This document shows, piece by piece, positions 8,996 through 17,358 of a stretch of DNA of 64,000 bases. The translations under genes were made by a program, and so were the position numbers. The DNA is taken from assembly GCF_024362525.1 (NCBI RefSeq), contig NZ_CP101459.1, positions 558,001-622,000 on the forward strand, in the 5' to 3' direction. The DNA comes from Natrononativus amylolyticus (lineage in GTDB: Archaea; Halobacteriota; Halobacteria; Halobacteriales; Natrialbaceae). Numbering within the stretch: position 1 is the first letter of the stretch; every line of letters starts with the position of its first letter. The notes under the pieces were generated by a model. That model was not told the origin of the DNA. It ran no database searches and worked only from the letters and a program-made list of their open reading frames with translations.

Positions 8996-9015
8996 CCTCG
9001 CGCTTTAGCGCGGGG
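8996..9015 (+). repeat. Left-end hairpin of the tnpB element
   Basis: Stem CCTCGCGC, loop TTTA, stem GCGCGGGG, then GATACGC. Matches the right-end hairpin at 10470 in stem length and G-T position. Confidence 0.75.
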
Positions 9016-9133
9016 ATACGCGCCGTCCCTGGCTGACGCAACCCACCGACAGTAGCATTGCTGGATATTCCACGACGAAACCCGAAACGTTACAATATAC
9101 CATATCATAACCAGTTATGGAGACGTTCCGAGA

Positions 9134-10450
9134 ATGCACGTCCACCGCACCCACCGAGCGAAAATTCGCAACCACTCGCAAGTGGAGCGGATGCTCGACC
9201 TGCACGCGTGGAGTGCCAGCAAGTTGTGGAACGTCGCAAACTACCACTCCCGGCAAGTCTGGGAGGACACGGGTGAGATTCCCGACGACGCCGACTTGAA
9301 AACCGAGTTGAAGACCCATCCAAAATACAAGGGACTACACTCGCAGTCCAGTCAGCGCGTTCTGGAGGAACTCGCTGAAGCCTTCACCTCGTGGTACGGC
9401 AAACGCAAGTCGGACAGTCGAGCGAATCCGCCTGGCTACCGCAAACGCAACTACTACGACGACGAGGGCAATCGTGTCCACGACGAACACCCACGAAGTA
9501 CGGTGACGTGGAAGCAGAAAGGCATTCGAGACGACGAGAAGCACAACCGCGTTCGATTGTCGAAAGGCGCAAACCACAAAGACCACCCGCGCGACTGGGA
9601 GTACATTCTCGTCGAATACGAGACGCGTCCCGAAGTCACCATCGAGAACATCCAGCAAGTTCGCGCCGTCTACGACACTGCGAAGGAGCGGTGGGAACTC
9701 CACCTCGTCTGCAAACACGACGTGGAGACGCCCGACGCGCCCGGTACCGAGACGGCGGGTATCGACCTCGGTATCTGCAACTTCGCCGCCGTCGCATACA
9801 GTACGGAAGAAGCCGACCTGTACCCCGGCAACCGCCTAAAACAGGACGGCTACTACTTCCCGAAAGAGATCGCCACATGCGATGACAGCGGTGGTGAACG
9901 GGCCACTCGGCTACACCGTAAGTGGTCGGAACGCCGAACGCACTTCTTCCACGCCCTTGCCAAGCACATCGTCGAACGGTGTATCGAGAAAGAGGTAGGG
10001 CGAATCAATATCGGGAAGCTCAACGGCGTGCGTGAAGACGAGAACGGCGAGTCGAAGAACTGGGGTAAACACGGCAACCTCGACCTGCACGGGTGGGCGT
10101 TCGACCGCTTCACAAACATCCTCGAATACAAGGCGAAGTTCGAGGGCATTGAGATGGAGACGGTACCAGAGCGCGATACCAGCAAGACGTGTTCCGTTTG
10201 TGGTACGGAAGATGAGGGTCAGCGGGTTGAACGCGGCCTGTACGTGTGTGACGAACACGATGCCGCGTTCAATGCTGACGTGAACGGGGCGGAGAACATC
10301 CGTCTCGACTTGAATGAAAGTAACTCCGAGTCTTCGGCCAGTTTGGCTGGGGATAGGAGTACCGGCTGGTTGGCACAGCCCGGAGTCTACCTGTATGACC
10401 TCTCCTACGGATTCCAACCGCAGGCTGAGGTGGTGGACTGCAAATCTTAA
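9134..10450 (+). CDS. tnpB: TnpB, RNA-guided nuclease-like protein of IS1341-type element
   Basis: A 438-residue OrfB/TnpB protein. RuvC-I Asp is present (GIDLG, Asp211) and RuvC-III Asp is present (ADVNGAENI, Asp382). At the RuvC-II position, where an E or a GD pair is usual, the sequence is INIGKLNGVRE (about 292-301), with Gly-Lys instead of an acid. The zinc finger has C353, C356, C372 and H375, so the fourth ligand is His, not Cys. A TATA-like AATATACC lies near 9095. The guide RNA, if made, would overlap the gene end and right hairpin. The protein may be inactive as a nuclease, or may use a shifted acid (Glu301 or Asp302). Confidence 0.88.
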   Translation: MHVHRTHRAKIRNHSQVERMLDLHAWSASKLWNVANYHSRQVWEDTGEIPDDADLKTELKTHPKYKGLHSQSSQRVLEELAEAFTSWYGKRKSDSRANPPGYRKRNYYDDEGNRVHDEHPRSTVTWKQKGIRDDEKHNRVRLSKGANHKDHPRDWEYILVEYETRPEVTIENIQQVRAVYDTAKERWELHLVCKHDVETPDAPGTETAGIDLGICNFAAVAYSTEEADLYPGNRLKQDGYYFPKEIATCDDSGGERATRLHRKWSERRTHFFHALAKHIVERCIEKEVGRINIGKLNGVREDENGESKNWGKHGNLDLHGWAFDRFTNILEYKAKFEGIEMETVPERDTSKTCSVCGTEDEGQRVERGLYVCDEHDAAFNADVNGAENIRLDLNESNSESSASLAGDRSTGWLAQPGVYLYDLSYGFQPQAEVVDCKS

Positions 10451-10469
10451 TATCCCAACGCTCGGGAAT

Positions 10470-10489
10470 CCTCGCCCTTCAGGGCGGGG
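10470..10489 (+). repeat. Right-end hairpin of the tnpB element
   Basis: Stem CCTCGCCC, loop TTCA, stem GGGCGGGG, followed by AGGATGTCA. In this family this region also forms the 3' part of the guide (omega/re) RNA; the guide itself would be the bases just right of the element, that is, the 3' end of the lipoprotein gene. Confidence 0.75.
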
Positions 10490-10495
10490 AGGATG

Positions 10496-11833
10496 TCAAT
10501 CGTCCACGTCGTAGTGGCCATCGGGACCGCCCCCGTCATCACCGCGGGCTGGGGCTGCGGAGAGTTCGAACGTGTACGCGCCGGTCACGCTGTCGCTGAC
10601 GAAGACGAACTCGCGCTCGCGGTTGTACACCGCGCTCCAGGCGAACGGTGGCGAGGCGGGTGCGGGGGTATCGGTCGAGTGGTCGGGGGCTCGATCCGCA
10701 CCGTCGGTGGTCGCGTAGCGTTCGGTCGCCACCGGCTCGCGCGGCTCGGTGAGATTACAGACCCAGGCCCCCTGGCGATACCCCCCGTCGACGAGCAACG
10801 CCTCGCCGTCGGTGTGGACGACGTCGTGAAAGTGTGCCGTCCACCAGAACGCCTCCGTCTGGTCCATCTCTCGAGCGTCGGGGGCGTGGGTGAACCCGAT
10901 CGGTTCCGGCTCCTCGAGCGACCCCTCGTCCCACCCGATGTCGAAGACGTGTTTCCCCCCCGGAACGCCGACCTCCGTTTCGTCGCCGATAATCGCGAGT
11001 TCGCGGTCGGGGTCGGGGTGGGCCTGGTGACAGCGCTCGAATCCCGGTTCGCCGATCTCCGTGTACTCCGGGTGCTCGGCGTAGCGGAACTGGCCGTGGA
11101 CGGTCGGGTGAAGTGGGTTCTCGAGGTCGTAGATCACGTACCCCTCGTTCGGCCCCATGATGTAGGCGGCGTGAAGGAGGTTCCGGGCGGGGTCGTACTC
11201 GACGTCGTGGCAGGCACCCGCCGGACCGACGGCGTCGACGAGTTCCGGTGTCGCTGGCTCGCTCACGTCGACCGTGAGCACGCCGACGTCCGTCTCCGGG
11301 TGGAGGTCGACCAGGTAGAGGACCGGCTCCTCGGGGTGTGCGGTGAGCCGGTGGACGCCCGTGTTCGGCGTCTCGAGGCGCCCGATCGTTTCGGGCGAGT
11401 CGGGCGTCCCGGCGTCCCAGCCGAAGTCGACCACCTCGATTCCCTGCAGACCCGAGTCGTCGTTGGCTTCCTGGGACCGGTAGTACACTCCCTCGCGCAG
11501 CGCGTCGAACTTGACGTCGTTCGACCGCGTCGCCTCGTTCGACGACTCGAGGCGGTGGGCCGCCGTCGGCTCCTCGAGATCAGAGAGGTCGACCAACGTG
11601 CTGGTGACGGTGCTCCCGGCCGAGGGAAAGCCGCCCAGGATGCCCCACTGGCCGTCGCGGCTGACGTGGCCGTAGGTGTACATCGGTGAGTCGTCGCCGA
11701 GTTCGTGACCCAGCGGCTCGAGCCGCCCCGCCGGCGCGTCGTCGTCGGTCCCCGAGTCGCCGAGACAGCCGCCGAGGACGGGAGCGACCGCGAGACCGCT
11801 CGACGAGGCGGCGAGAAACTGTCGGCGGTGCAT
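10496..11833 (-). CDS. Tat lipoprotein with beta-propeller (LVIVD-like) repeats
   Basis: A 445-residue exported lipoprotein: Tat motif (RRQFLA, residues 3-8), hydrophobic stretch and lipobox LGGC (Cys23), an acidic linker, then repeated blades of the type ...VVDFGWDAGTPDSPETIG..., ...VLTVDVSEPATPELVDAVG..., ...VIYDLENPLHPTVHGQF..., each pairing a value with a DLS/DVS-like turn. This is the pattern of surface LVIVD or seven-bladed propellers. Function unknown; possibly binding or scaffolding. The stop codon (10496-10498) coincides with the right boundary of the tnpB element, so the last residues may have been set by the insertion. A monocistronic gene. Confidence 0.75.
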   Translation of the reverse strand: MHRRQFLAASSSGLAVAPVLGGCLGDSGTDDDAPAGRLEPLGHELGDDSPMYTYGHVSRDGQWGILGGFPSAGSTVTSTLVDLSDLEEPTAAHRLESSNEATRSNDVKFDALREGVYYRSQEANDDSGLQGIEVVDFGWDAGTPDSPETIGRLETPNTGVHRLTAHPEEPVLYLVDLHPETDVGVLTVDVSEPATPELVDAVGPAGACHDVEYDPARNLLHAAYIMGPNEGYVIYDLENPLHPTVHGQFRYAEHPEYTEIGEPGFERCHQAHPDPDRELAIIGDETEVGVPGGKHVFDIGWDEGSLEEPEPIGFTHAPDAREMDQTEAFWWTAHFHDVVHTDGEALLVDGGYRQGAWVCNLTEPREPVATERYATTDGADRAPDHSTDTPAPASPPFAWSAVYNREREFVFVSDSVTGAYTFELSAAPARGDDGGGPDGHYDVDD

Positions 11834-11943
11834 ACCGGTACGCTATCACTACCACGGGAAAAGCGTTGTCGGCGCCGATCCGGGCTGGGACCAGAACACC
11901 TGCGGGTCGCCACGAGGTCGACGCGCGTGGACGCCGCCGATTT

Positions 11944-12216
11944 TCACCGACCGTCTGGCGCGGCCGCTCGCTCGAGGAGTTCGTCGGCGCCGTGATTTTT
12001 GGGATACTCGACGAGCGTGCGGCCGGCACCGATGCGCGAGAGGCGGTGGAGCTGTTCGGCGAAGGCGTGCCACTCGGCGACGCAGGTGCGGTGGAGCGTC
12101 CAGCGGTGGGTGTCGGTGCCGGCGAACGGCGGCGGGCCGACGTCGACGCCGTCGTCGGTCGTGATGGGGTTAGTACACCAGGGGCAGGTTTCGGAGGAGG
12201 TGAATGACTCGCCCAT
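11944..12216 (-). CDS. Small zinc-finger protein (90 aa)
   Basis: Starts MGESFTSSETCPWC and has a CPWC knuckle paired with a later H..C (TLHRTC), a likely treble-clef-like zinc site, then an amphipathic helix. I took the ATG at 12216 since upstream frame sequence (to 12309) looks non-coding. Haloarchaeal genomes carry several such HTxxC/CPxC mini-proteins without known role. It sits alone between the lipoprotein and an ABC exporter operon, all on the minus strand. Confidence 0.65.
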   Translation of the reverse strand: MGESFTSSETCPWCTNPITTDDGVDVGPPPFAGTDTHRWTLHRTCVAEWHAFAEQLHRLSRIGAGRTLVEYPKNHGADELLERAAAPDGR

Positions 12217-12424
12217 ACCTCCGTGTGGGACGGAGTGGCAGTTTGTAATCGAGTCCCTACCGCGACACAACGACCGGTTTGCAGCGCGGGAACGGCCGTA
12301 AGCCACCACCTGCTGTCCACTGGGCGTCAGAACACGAGGAGAACGAGTCCGGTCAGCAACAGGATGTTCAGGACGTCAGCGACGGCCGTCGGTAACCGGA
12401 ATCACCGGCTGGGCTAGGGCCGGG
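12217..12424. other. Intergenic, possible membrane-peptide remnant
   Basis: On the minus strand around 12325-12405 a short frame reads like the last membrane segment of a protein (AVADVLNILLLTGLVLLVF then stop) but has no start codon after the preceding stop. It may be a degraded gene end or chance. Nothing else seen. Confidence 0.3.
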
Positions 12425-14035
12425 TCAGCCGAGCCGGTAGGACTCGACGTGTCGAATCGAGAGAAACGCGGAGGCGCCGCCGGCACCGACGGCGAGGGCG
12501 GTCGTGAGTGCGAGGCCGACAACGCTCACGGCGAGCGTACTGACGTCGAAGACGGACGCCACCCAGTGGCCGACGACGGTCGACGAGCCGAGGATCACCG
12601 GCAGCGCGACTACGACGAGCACCAGCGAGTAGACGCCGAAGGCGATCGTACTCGGTACGATCGCTTTCGTGCTTCGAGAGACGCTCACCGCCTCGAACCG
12701 GGGGAAGACGGTGCCGATCCCGGAGGCGATGAACCCAGCGCTCACGCAGAGAACCAGCGCCGCGACCCCGAGGACGGCGAGCGTCCCCGTCGAGAGGGGG
12801 CTCACGATCCCGAGACCGATCACGGTGGCGACGGTAACCGGCGTACAGAGGAGTACGCCGGCAAGGGCGTGGCCGCCGACGAGGGCCCTGCCCGGGCCGG
12901 TTCCGAGCAGCGTCACGGGGAGCGTCGCCCCCTGGGTGCCGAGGACGTTGAGCGAGAAGAGCGAGCCCGCGATCCACGCCCCGCACAGCGTCACCCACAG
13001 GGGGAGCGTTCCCCCGACCTCGCCGGTCTGTACCGTCGTCGTCACCGGGCCGACCAGGACGATGAGCGGGTACAGCGAGAACGAGAGCGTGATCGGCGCT
13101 CGTCGGGCCCGCTTCCAGTCGGCGTGTATCACGCCGAGCAGCGGCGCCGGGACGAGTCCGTCGAGTCTGGACCGCTCCGCGGTGGGCTGACTCGCCGGTC
13201 GCTCGTGTTCGACCGAGACGCCGTCTGCGTACCAGAGCCACGCCGCCAGACGGCTGAGGACCGGCGCGGCGACGAGTAGCCACGCAACCGACGCGAGTAG
13301 CGCGCCGCCGGCCCGAAGCGAGGATCCGCCGACGGGGCTCCAGACGGTGGCGAGATCGCCGAACCACCCGACCGGCGTCGGGGAGAGCAGTCGGAATAGC
13401 GGATCGAGCACGGACGCGAAGTTCTGGGTGACGATCAGCCCCACGTACGCGAGCCCGAGGATTACGAAAAAGACGGTTCGAAGCCGCGTGAGAAGGCGAG
13501 AGCGAACGCCGCTGTTTCTCACCACCAGCGCGGCGACGAACCCGGTCACGAGCGCCGTGGTGATCACCGCACAGACGGTGGCGAGCGCGAGCGGCACGAC
13601 CACGAGCGACTGCAGCCCCACGGCGAACGCCGTCGCGCCGACGGTTCCGACGAGAACGGCCGGGACGCTCCAGAGCAGTAACTCCGCCAGCAACAGCCCG
13701 CCGATGACCTCGCGGTGGGAGACGGTCGTCAGCAACCCGTCTACGTTGTCCGGGCGAAGCGCGATCGCGTACGCCCGGTAGCCGCCGAAGGCGGCGATCC
13801 CGATCCAGGCGTAGACGAACGCCATCCGGACCCACTCGAGCGGCGTCTCGACGCTCCCGTCGGCGATCGCCGCGCCGAAGAAGTACAACCCGGCCAGGCC
13901 GGCGATGGAGAACGCCATCGACATGACGACGACGAACGCGATCGCGATCAGCTGTCCAGTGTTGGATTTCAGCGAGCGCCACCGGCGTCGGAGTTCGGTG
14001 AGCGCGATCGTGCGAAGGCGGAGTCGAACCGTCAT
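12425..14035 (-). CDS. ABC-2 type exporter permease
   Basis: A 536-residue polytopic protein with about 12 hydrophobic segments, beginning with a cytoplasmic basic segment (RTIALTELRRRWRSLK) typical of ABC-2 permeases. Large cytosolic loop near residues 215-270. It overlaps the ATPase gene by 4 nt (ATGA, 14032-14035), so the two are translationally coupled and form an exporter. Haloarchaeal pairs of this kind are annotated as drug, polyketide or lipid exporters without proof. The 536-aa length is about twice the usual single ABC-2 permease, so one copy may supply both halves of the channel. Confidence 0.85.
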   Translation of the reverse strand: MTVRLRLRTIALTELRRRWRSLKSNTGQLIAIAFVVVMSMAFSIAGLAGLYFFGAAIADGSVETPLEWVRMAFVYAWIGIAAFGGYRAYAIALRPDNVDGLLTTVSHREVIGGLLLAELLLWSVPAVLVGTVGATAFAVGLQSLVVVPLALATVCAVITTALVTGFVAALVVRNSGVRSRLLTRLRTVFFVILGLAYVGLIVTQNFASVLDPLFRLLSPTPVGWFGDLATVWSPVGGSSLRAGGALLASVAWLLVAAPVLSRLAAWLWYADGVSVEHERPASQPTAERSRLDGLVPAPLLGVIHADWKRARRAPITLSFSLYPLIVLVGPVTTTVQTGEVGGTLPLWVTLCGAWIAGSLFSLNVLGTQGATLPVTLLGTGPGRALVGGHALAGVLLCTPVTVATVIGLGIVSPLSTGTLAVLGVAALVLCVSAGFIASGIGTVFPRFEAVSVSRSTKAIVPSTIAFGVYSLVLVVVALPVILGSSTVVGHWVASVFDVSTLAVSVVGLALTTALAVGAGGASAFLSIRHVESYRLG

Positions 14036-14796
14036 TCACGGGCTCCGGCGGTGGGGTAGTCGGTCGTCACCTCGAGGAAGACGTCCTCGAGCGTCGAGCC
14101 GGCCCCGCTTTCGACCTGCTCCGTCAGCGCGGCCGGCCGGCCCTCCGTGACGAGTCGGCCCTTGTGGAGCACCCCGACGATGTCGGCCAGTTCCTCGACG
14201 ACCGACAGGATGTGCGTCGACAGAAACACCGTGTGTCCCTCGTCGGTCAGCTCCGCGATCACGTCGAGGACAGTTCGTGCGGCCCGCGGATCGAGGCCGC
14301 TGGTCGGCTCGTCGAGGAACACCACCGCGGGTTCGTGTAACAGCGCCTGGATGAGGCCGATCTTCTGGCGCATCCCCTTGGAGTAGTCCTCGATTCGCTT
14401 CCCGGCGTCCCTCGAGATGTCGAAGCGGTCCAGCCAGTGGTCGATTCGGCGGTCGGCCGCCTCCGGCGGCAGGTCGCGCAGTCGCGCGAAGTACGTCAGC
14501 TGCTCGCGGCCGGTCAGTTCGTCGAACACCGGCGGGTCCTCGGGGAGGTACCCGATCGAGGCGCGTACCGCCGCCCGGTCCGAGACCGGGTTTCCCTCGA
14601 TCCAGGCGCTGCCCTCCGTCGGGGTCGTGAGCGTGGTCAGCATCCGCATCGTCGTCGTCTTCCCGGCCCCGTTGGGACCCAAAAAGCCGTAGACGGCGCC
14701 GTCCGGGACGGCGAGGTCGACGCCGTCGACGGCAACCGCCGTCCCGAACCGCTTCGTGAGATTCTCCGTTTCGATCGCGTGTGTGGTGGTCGTCAT
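14032..14796 (-). CDS. ABC transporter ATP-binding protein (exporter type)
   Basis: A 254-residue ATPase with Walker A GPNGAGKTTT (about 42-51), Q-loop replaced by the E of YLPEDPP, signature YSKGM (about 140), Walker B VVFLDEPTSGLD (about 159-170) and the H-loop STHIL. This is the CcmA/DrrA-like class that pairs with ABC-2 permeases. The C-terminal tail (STLEDVFLEVT) is typical. The start overlaps the stop of an upstream open frame (ATGA at 14793-14796), hinting that a regulator gene once preceded it. Confidence 0.92.
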   Translation of the reverse strand: MTTTTHAIETENLTKRFGTAVAVDGVDLAVPDGAVYGFLGPNGAGKTTTMRMLTTLTTPTEGSAWIEGNPVSDRAAVRASIGYLPEDPPVFDELTGREQLTYFARLRDLPPEAADRRIDHWLDRFDISRDAGKRIEDYSKGMRQKIGLIQALLHEPAVVFLDEPTSGLDPRAARTVLDVIAELTDEGHTVFLSTHILSVVEELADIVGVLHKGRLVTEGRPAALTEQVESGAGSTLEDVFLEVTTDYPTAGARE

Positions 14797-15295
14797 GAGT
14801 ATCGAGTGAACAGCTCATCAGTCAGCGCCAGCGGGGAATGCGCTCGTGCAATGGCCCTGCCCGAGCGAGTCAGTCGATGCTCGGTCGGCGGCGCCTCTCC
14901 CTCGACCCGACCGCAGTCGGGCGGTCTCGCCGGGGGCGGCCGTAGCTGCGCTTCGGTTGCTGACGCTGACTGCCGCCTACTCGAGCGTTGCCGAACGAGA
15001 TACATATACTTTCCTAACACGTCTATATTTCAATACGAGTGAATGCGCGTCTCTTCGTCTGTAGCACCCTCAGCGGTGCGCAATCGTGTTTCTGTTAGTG
15101 ACAGACTGACAAATGTCGGCGTCTATCGTTCGCAGGTGGCCGGCTCGGCGAGGTGACCATCGGCGAAGCGCCCGAGTCGGCGTCGGCGAACCCCGGTTCT
15201 CGCTGGCGGATCAGACTCGAGTGAGCGCGACCGCGATCGCGAACAGACGTCGGAGAACGATCACCTATATATCGGTTCATCGATCAGACACTAGT
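14797..15295. other. Intergenic; possible remnant of a regulator reading frame
   Basis: On the minus strand a frame ending at 14793 (overlapping the ATPase start by 4 nt) reads EHRLTRSGRAIARAHSPLAL followed by TDELFTRYS, like the wing and last helix of a winged-helix regulator, but the sequence above it (to about 15020) does not look like a DNA-binding domain. Near 15000-15045 are two AT-rich blocks (ATACATATAC and CTATATTTCAATA) that could be promoters. No other gene is supported. Confidence 0.35.
15266..15273 (+). promoter_or_regulatory. TATA box of the membrane-protein gene at 15296
   Basis: CTATATAT ends about 23-25 nt before the ATG at 15296, the distance expected when transcription starts at the start codon itself (leaderless mRNA). 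Confidence 0.6.
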
Positions 15296-15739
15296 ATGCG
15301 GACCTCGTTCGTCGACGCCGTTCGCGGTATTTGCGCGGGGCTGGCGGTGCTCGCGTTCGTGGGGTTGTTTCTGGCGACGCAGATCCGCGACGTCTCGCTG
15401 TTCGTCCTGCTGGCGCTGTTCGCGGCCGGCGTCGCCGGACTCCTGGCCGCCGCCGGTCCGACCGCCGTCACCGCAGTTTTCGGCGACCCGCGGCCGTCGA
15501 CGCGGTCCGACGAGACGTCGGAGTGGTGGCTCGCGAACGTCGAGCACGCGCTCGAGGGCGCCTGGAACCGGTGGGCCGACCTCGCGCTGGGGCTCGGGAT
15601 GGCCGTCCTTGGCGTTGGGTCGTTCGCGCTGCTTGTGACATCGCCGCGGGAGGACCCGCCGCTGGGACTGGTGGTGACCGGCTTTCTCGGCGTGACCGGC
15701 GCGATGATCGTTCTCCCGTTCGCGCTCAAACCGTCGTGA
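15296..15739 (+). CDS. Four-segment membrane protein of unknown function
   Basis: A 147-residue protein with hydrophobic segments at about 11-28, 33-60, 97-117 and 124-143. Between segments 2 and 3 is a polar, acidic loop (PRPSTRSDETSEWWLANVE). The ATG at 15296 is preferred over the upstream open frame because a TATA box lies 25 nt before it. No family recognised. It is followed 115 nt later by the EEP nuclease gene on the same strand. Confidence 0.7.
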   Translation: MRTSFVDAVRGICAGLAVLAFVGLFLATQIRDVSLFVLLALFAAGVAGLLAAAGPTAVTAVFGDPRPSTRSDETSEWWLANVEHALEGAWNRWADLALGLGMAVLGVGSFALLVTSPREDPPLGLVVTGFLGVTGAMIVLPFALKPS

Positions 15740-15854
15740 GTGGGGCGAACTTCAGCCGACCAGCAATACGCTTAACATCGGCGCGGCGGTACCACCAATA
15801 CCGACAGCTTCGGTGACCGTTCGGCGATGTACGCCCGGTCGCCGTCCGACCACC

Positions 15855-16634
15855 ATGAAGATTCTCTCCTGTAACGCCGGTTACTTGCTCGGCTATCAGA
15901 ACATCCTCTGGGGGTACGTTCCGCCGCCAGTGGGATCGGTGCTCGGCGATCCCGACGCCGAACGGCGGTCCCTCGAGCGACTCGTCTCCGTAATCGACCG
16001 CGAGCGCCCCGACGTCGTCTCGCTGCTCGAGGTCGACCGCGGCTCCCATCGAACGAGCACCGACGGCCAGTGTCGCCGACTCGTTCGCTCGCTGCACGAA
16101 CAGGGGTTGCCCTACGAGGGCGGCGTCGCCACCAAGTACGGCACGGGGGACGTCGTCGAGTCCGTGCCGTTTTTCGGGAAGCTCGGAAACGCGGTGCTCT
16201 CGCGGACGGCCGCGGAGACGCGCGCACACTACCTGTCGACCGGCCGGAAACGCCTCGTCCTCGAGACCGAACCGACCGCCGACACGGTGTTGTTCGTCGT
16301 CCACCTCTCGCTGGGCGCTCGCACCCGGCGGCGCCAGCTGGCCGAACTCACCGACCTGATCGCCGAGCGGGCGGCGGGCCGAGACGTGATCGTCACCGGT
16401 GACTTCAACACGTACGACGAACCTGACGCGCTTGGCGCGTTCGCCGAGTTGGCCGGCCTCGAGCTACGGATACCCGGCGAGACGATTCCGGCTCGCCCGC
16501 TCGACGAGTTGCTGATCGACTCGCGCAGCATCGACCTGTTTCTGTGCTCGCCGACCGTCGACGTCGAACGGTGTGACGTCGTCGACGTCCAGGTCTCGGA
16601 CCACCGTCCGATCGTCCTCGAGGTCGCCCAGTAA
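15855..16634 (+). CDS. Endonuclease/exonuclease/phosphatase (EEP) family protein
   Basis: A 259-residue metal-dependent phosphodiesterase fold, the group that includes DNase I, AP endonucleases and sphingomyelinases. Motifs: LSCNAG (Asn at the N-terminus), SLLEVDRG (metal-binding Glu, about residue 60), TGDFNTYDE (Asp/Asn, about 184) and VSDHRPIV (Asp/His near the C-terminus). All expected catalytic residues are present. No signal peptide is evident. The ATG at 15855 places the conserved Asn at its usual spot. Its neighbour 56 nt downstream is a phospholipase-D-like protein with a membrane tail, so the pair may share a lipid or nucleic acid substrate. Confidence 0.85.
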   Translation: MKILSCNAGYLLGYQNILWGYVPPPVGSVLGDPDAERRSLERLVSVIDRERPDVVSLLEVDRGSHRTSTDGQCRRLVRSLHEQGLPYEGGVATKYGTGDVVESVPFFGKLGNAVLSRTAAETRAHYLSTGRKRLVLETEPTADTVLFVVHLSLGARTRRRQLAELTDLIAERAAGRDVIVTGDFNTYDEPDALGAFAELAGLELRIPGETIPARPLDELLIDSRSIDLFLCSPTVDVERCDVVDVQVSDHRPIVLEVAQ

Positions 16635-16690
16635 CACGTCACCCGAAACCGATTTCCATAAATCCGAGAACTACGTTGAGGCTCGTAGTG

Positions 16691-17353
16691 ATGAGCGAGG
16701 TCAGCACCGAACCGACCCCGACCGTCGGGCTGTTGGGGACCAACGAGTCAGACCGGCGGGTTCAGGAGGCGCTGGTGGACCTGTTCGCCGGCGACGGAAC
16801 GGTGTACATCGTTAGCGGCTACTTCACCTACCAGGGCTACCGCGCGATACGGGGCGACCTCGTCTCGTTTCTCGAGCGCTCGAGAGACAACGAGTTACAC
16901 GTCCTCGTCGGCCCGGCCTCGGATCAGTTCTCGGCGCGCATCGCCCGCGATCTGTGGGCGCTCGACGACCACGGACAGGTCCACCTGTACAAACAACCGC
17001 GGGGGCTGCACGCGAAGCTCTACCTCCGCGACGGGCCCGACCCCCACTGTATCATCGGCTCGGCGAACATCACGCAGGTCGCCTTCGAGTACAACGTCGA
17101 ACTCAGCCTCGAGATCACCCGGGAGAGCAACTCCCACCCCGACATTCGTTCGTTTCTCGACTGGACCGAAGACGCGCTGGCGCAGGCCGAACCGCTTCGA
17201 CGACGCGACATCCTCGGTCCGGTCCAGGTCGTGAGTTCGTTCGTCAACTGGTCGAACAAGGCGCGCCTGCTCCCGGTTCGGAACGTGGCGCTGCGGGTAA
17301 TCCCGGTACTGCTGTTCGCCGTCGTGCTAGCCGGATTGTTCCGACTCGTCTAA
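16691..17353 (+). CDS. Tail-anchored phospholipase D-like protein
   Basis: A 220-residue protein with a single PLD-like (HKD) catalytic motif, HAKLYLRD then GSANIT (about 111-133), and an earlier GYFTYQG segment typical of PLDc_2 nucleases. One HKD copy means it must dimerise to form an active site. The last 20 or so residues (RVIPVLLFAVVLAGLFRLV) form a C-terminal membrane anchor, so the enzyme faces the cytosol. The ATG at 16691 follows GTG in the same frame and gives the usual polar N-terminus. It lies 56 nt after the EEP gene, probably co-transcribed. Substrate could be DNA, RNA or phospholipid. Confidence 0.8.
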   Translation: MSEVSTEPTPTVGLLGTNESDRRVQEALVDLFAGDGTVYIVSGYFTYQGYRAIRGDLVSFLERSRDNELHVLVGPASDQFSARIARDLWALDDHGQVHLYKQPRGLHAKLYLRDGPDPHCIIGSANITQVAFEYNVELSLEITRESNSHPDIRSFLDWTEDALAQAEPLRRRDILGPVQVVSSFVNWSNKARLLPVRNVALRVIPVLLFAVVLAGLFRLV

Positions 17354-17358
17354 GTCTC

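Larger units (their letters stand above)
8990..10498 (+). mobile_element. IS200/IS605-family (IS1341-type) element carrying only tnpB
   Basis: The element has no tnpA; it consists of a left imperfect hairpin (8996-9015, stems CCTCGCGC and GCGCGGGG), a tnpB gene, and a right hairpin (10470-10489, stems CCTCGCCC and GGGCGGGG). Both hairpins have 8-bp stems with one G-T pair and a 4-nt loop, the subterminal structures recognised by Y1 transposases. The ends have no terminal inverted repeats and no obvious target duplication, as expected for this family. The exact boundaries are estimated within about 10 nt. The right boundary touches the stop codon of the neighbouring lipoprotein gene. Confidence 0.8.

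Noticed and set aside
8845-9036. 63-aa + ORF before the tnpB element
   Set aside because: Runs through promoter-like AT-rich sequence and the IS left hairpin; no coding features.
10493-11689. 398-codon + frame opposite the lipoprotein
   Set aside because: Antisense shadow; no domain, and it starts inside the IS end.
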